From: JBBRMQ01 sp038230775 | Lineage (GTDB): Bacteria > Acidobacteriota > Thermoanaerobaculia > Gp7-AA8 | Reading direction: 5' to 3' | DNA length: 7,733 nucleotides | NCBI GenBank assembly: GCA_038230775.1 | Contig: JBBRMQ010000208.1 | Span: forward strand, 1 to 7,733 | Part shown: one piece after another, positions 6,619 to 7,733 of the stretch | Numbering within the stretch: the stretch's first letter is position 1 | How the letters are laid out: each line of letters starts with the position of its first letter | Translations under genes and position numbers: made by a program | The notes under the pieces: model-generated | Databases searched by the model: none | Seen by the model: only the letters and a program-made list of their open reading frames with translations | Told to the model about the DNA's origin: nothing

Positions 6619-7059
6619 TTACTTCGGGATCGAGAACACGCCCTTGGCGAACTGCAGGGGATTCGCCTGGAAAGTGCGGCGGCTCTCCTCGCTCGAGAAG
6701 TAGAAGATGCGGCCCTTGTAGTCCCAGGTGATCGTGTTGGCGCGGATGGAGATCTTCGCGCCGTTCACCGGATCGAGCGCGATCGCAGGCGCAAAAGGAA
6801 GCGATGCGCGTAGTGCTTCATCCTGTGGCGTTGGCGGTGGCGGCGCGTCGGCCGTAATCAACTCGCCGACCTTTGCGGCCTTCGGTGCCGGTCCTTCATC
6901 GGTCAGAATCGGTGGCGGATCCAGGACCGTCGGCTTCACCTCGGTCGAATCGATGGTCTGCACGTCGGTCGCAGTCTGCTGACGCCGCGGCGATGCGGAC
7001 GAGCGGGCGCAGCCGGCGAAAACCAGCAATGCGGCGAGAGCAGCAACCAGACTTTTCAT
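6619..7059 (-). CDS. Lipoprotein with a cysteine-less YHS-like domain
   Basis: The 146-residue product begins with a lipoprotein signal peptide and a clean lipobox (FAGC, lipidated Cys17). A disordered Pro/Asp/Thr-rich tether (about 20-80) leads to a compact C-terminal domain (about 92-140). That domain has the layout of a YHS metal-binding domain: DPVNGA for the usual DPVCGM, then DYKGRIFYFSSEESRRTF followed by ANPLQF. The three Cys positions of the family are replaced by Asn99, Ser122 and Ser126, while the aromatic and Gly scaffold is kept. Classical Cys-based metal binding should therefore be lost and its ligand is unknown. The ATG overlaps the roadblock gene's stop (ATGA), so the two are probably made together. 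The YHS assignment rests on the visible motif pattern, not on a profile search. Confidence 0.82.
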   Translation of the reverse strand: MKSLVAALAALLVFAGCARSSASPRRQQTATDVQTIDSTEVKPTVLDPPPILTDEGPAPKAAKVGELITADAPPPPTPQDEALRASLPFAPAIALDPVNGAKISIRANTITWDYKGRIFYFSSEESRRTFQANPLQFAKGVFSIPK

Positions 7060-7421
7060 AATTCGGCGAGCAGCCTCTGGCGAGCGGAGCGAAGATGATG
7101 CCACGCCAGACCCTCGTTCGATCCCGGATCGGCAATGAGGACGATGTAGTAGCCGTCCTTGAGCGCGTAGCTGAGGATTTTCGTGTTCACGAACTGGGTC
7201 GCGATTCGCAGGGGTGGGCCCGCCTCGATGCGCTCGCAAATGTGTTTGAGCTGCGAGAGATAGATGCCCTGGTAGGCGCCGATCGCCTTCATGCCGTCCG
7301 GTCCGATATCGAAGACGCGCTCGGCCCAGAACTGCACGGCCTCGCCCTCCTGATCCAGGACGATGGCGCCGATGGCGCCTGGGGTGGATGCGAGGAGCTC
7401 GTGGAGGATCGCTTCGAACAC
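7056..7421 (-). CDS. Roadblock/LC7-type protein
   Basis: Roadblock/LC7 proteins are small alpha/beta dimers that often act as scaffolds or as partners of small GTPases (the MglB type in bacteria). With the GTG start at 7419-7421 the product has 121 residues, the usual size. It begins with a helix (FEAILHELLASTPG), then a strand and turn (AIGAIVLDQEGEAV), a central long helix (GIYLSQLKHICERIEAG), and paired strands (RIATQFVNTKILSYALKDGYYIVLIA), closing with a C-terminal helix. No GTPase gene is visible here. The GTG lies at the edge of a palindromic element, sharing its G with the flanking CTAG, and has no Shine-Dalgarno. The frame stays open 35 codons upstream to a TTG at 7526, but those codons only translate the palindrome and are not typical of the family. 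Confidence 0.78.
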   Translation of the reverse strand: MFEAILHELLASTPGAIGAIVLDQEGEAVQFWAERVFDIGPDGMKAIGAYQGIYLSQLKHICERIEAGPPLRIATQFVNTKILSYALKDGYYIVLIADPGSNEGLAWHHLRSARQRLLAEL

Positions 7422-7587
7422 TAGTGGAGTGTATTGGAGGAATCGGTACCAGAGGGCGCAGGGATCGGCGACGTGAGCTAGGCGCGCCGACGGAAGCGTA
7501 GTGGTGACTACGCTGAGGCGGCGCAACGAAGCTCACGGCGTCGAGACCAAGCCAGGTGGTACCGATTCACCCAATGCACTCCACTAG
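7421..7587. repeat. MITE-like 167-bp palindromic element bounded by CTAG
   Basis: Terminal arms 7425-7451 and 7557-7583 are reverse complements at 24 of 27 positions, beginning TGGAGTG and ending GGTACCA. Both are flanked outside by CTAG (7421-7424 and 7584-7587). Inner complementary blocks continue to the centre: CGTGAGCT/AGCTCACG (7472-7479/7530-7537), and AGCGTAGT/ACTACGCT (7495-7502/7507-7514) around a GGTG loop. The whole element is thus one long imperfect hairpin. It has no coding capacity of its own. It sits exactly between the HD-GYP stop and the roadblock start. A non-autonomous transposable element with a 4-bp CTAG target duplication fits best; a structured RNA is the alternative. 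The structure is certain and its nature is inferred. Confidence 0.85.
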
Positions 7588-7733
7588 GCTGCGCCGCGAA
7601 CCTGCTCTTCGATCTGGATGTCGTTGCGCTTGACCGCCTGGACGAAGGCATCGACGACTTTCGGATCGAAGCGCGTCCCGGCGAAGCTCTTGATCTTCTC
7701 GACGACGTAGCCGAGCTCCATCGCTTTCTGATA
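7584..7733 (-). CDS. C-terminal end of a probable HD-GYP phosphodiesterase (partial)
   Basis: The last 49 codons of a gene entering from the right edge are visible, ending in TAG at 7584-7586. The segment reads AMELGYVVEKIKSFAGTRFD followed by PKVVDAFVQAVKRNDIQIEE. The GTRFDPKVVDAF block matches the conserved C-terminal helix region of HD-GYP domains, where G-x-x-FDP-x-V-x-AF is typical. HD-GYP proteins hydrolyse cyclic di-GMP or related dinucleotides, but the catalytic HD and GYP residues lie outside the window, so activity cannot be assessed. The stop codon lies inside the CTAG that bounds the palindromic element. It probably once formed an operon with the roadblock gene. Confidence 0.72.
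   Translation of the reverse strand, partial: YQKAMELGYVVEKIKSFAGTRFDPKVVDAFVQAVKRNDIQIEEQVRGAA

Noticed and set aside
7422..7526. 35-codon N-terminal extension of the roadblock protein
   Set aside because: It only translates one arm and the centre of the palindromic element, starts with TTG, and would make the protein longer than the usual roadblock size. A use after insertion cannot be excluded.
7060..7536. Upstream in-frame extension of the YHS-like lipoprotein
   Set aside because: It overlaps the roadblock gene in a different frame and would place the lipoprotein signal peptide in the middle of the protein.

Overview
The window is a high-GC, densely packed piece of a Gram-negative (diderm) chromosome. 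The outer-membrane Tol-Pal system, two lipoproteins with clear lipoboxes, a TolA position filled by a short TonB-like protein, a roadblock protein beside an HD-GYP-type end, and REP-like palindromes together suggest Acidobacteriota or a neighbouring deep lineage. That placement is an inference; no 16S or other decisive marker is present. All genes except one lie on the minus strand, so they are transcribed from high to low coordinates.

Right end (about 6560-7733, minus): the last 49 codons of a probable HD-GYP protein; a 167-bp near-palindrome with 27-bp terminal inverted repeats between two CTAG tetramers; a roadblock/LC7-type protein; and, overlapping it by ATGA, a small lipoprotein whose C-terminal domain looks like a YHS domain that has lost all its cysteines. 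A strong stem-loop (6564-6614) closes this unit and the convergent plus-strand gene.

Middle (about 5660-6561): the only plus-strand gene is a secreted L,D-transpeptidase (YkuD fold). A tRNA-Arg(CCU) gene with encoded CCA diverges from it on the minus strand, and 31 nt after the tRNA starts a secreted DUF4097-like protein carrying a ladder of His-Asn motifs.

Left two thirds (60-4870, minus): a complete Tol-Pal operon in the order tolQ, tolR, tonB/tolA-like, tolB, pal, cpoB, followed 18 nt later by rpsT (ribosomal protein S20). Junctions are tight: ATGA overlaps at tonB/tolB and pal/cpoB, and a 20-nt overlap at tolR/tonB. TolQ-TolR would form the proton-driven motor, the TonB/TolA-like protein would span the periplasm, and TolB, Pal and CpoB would act at the outer membrane and peptidoglycan. 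tolQ appears to start with GTG directly below an extended -10 sequence, which suggests leaderless translation. The window begins with a perfect 20-bp inverted repeat of the REP type just after rpsT.

The points most worth following are the palindromic element, which seems to have inserted exactly into an overlapping stop/start junction without damaging either gene, and the cysteine-less YHS lipoprotein coupled to a roadblock protein.
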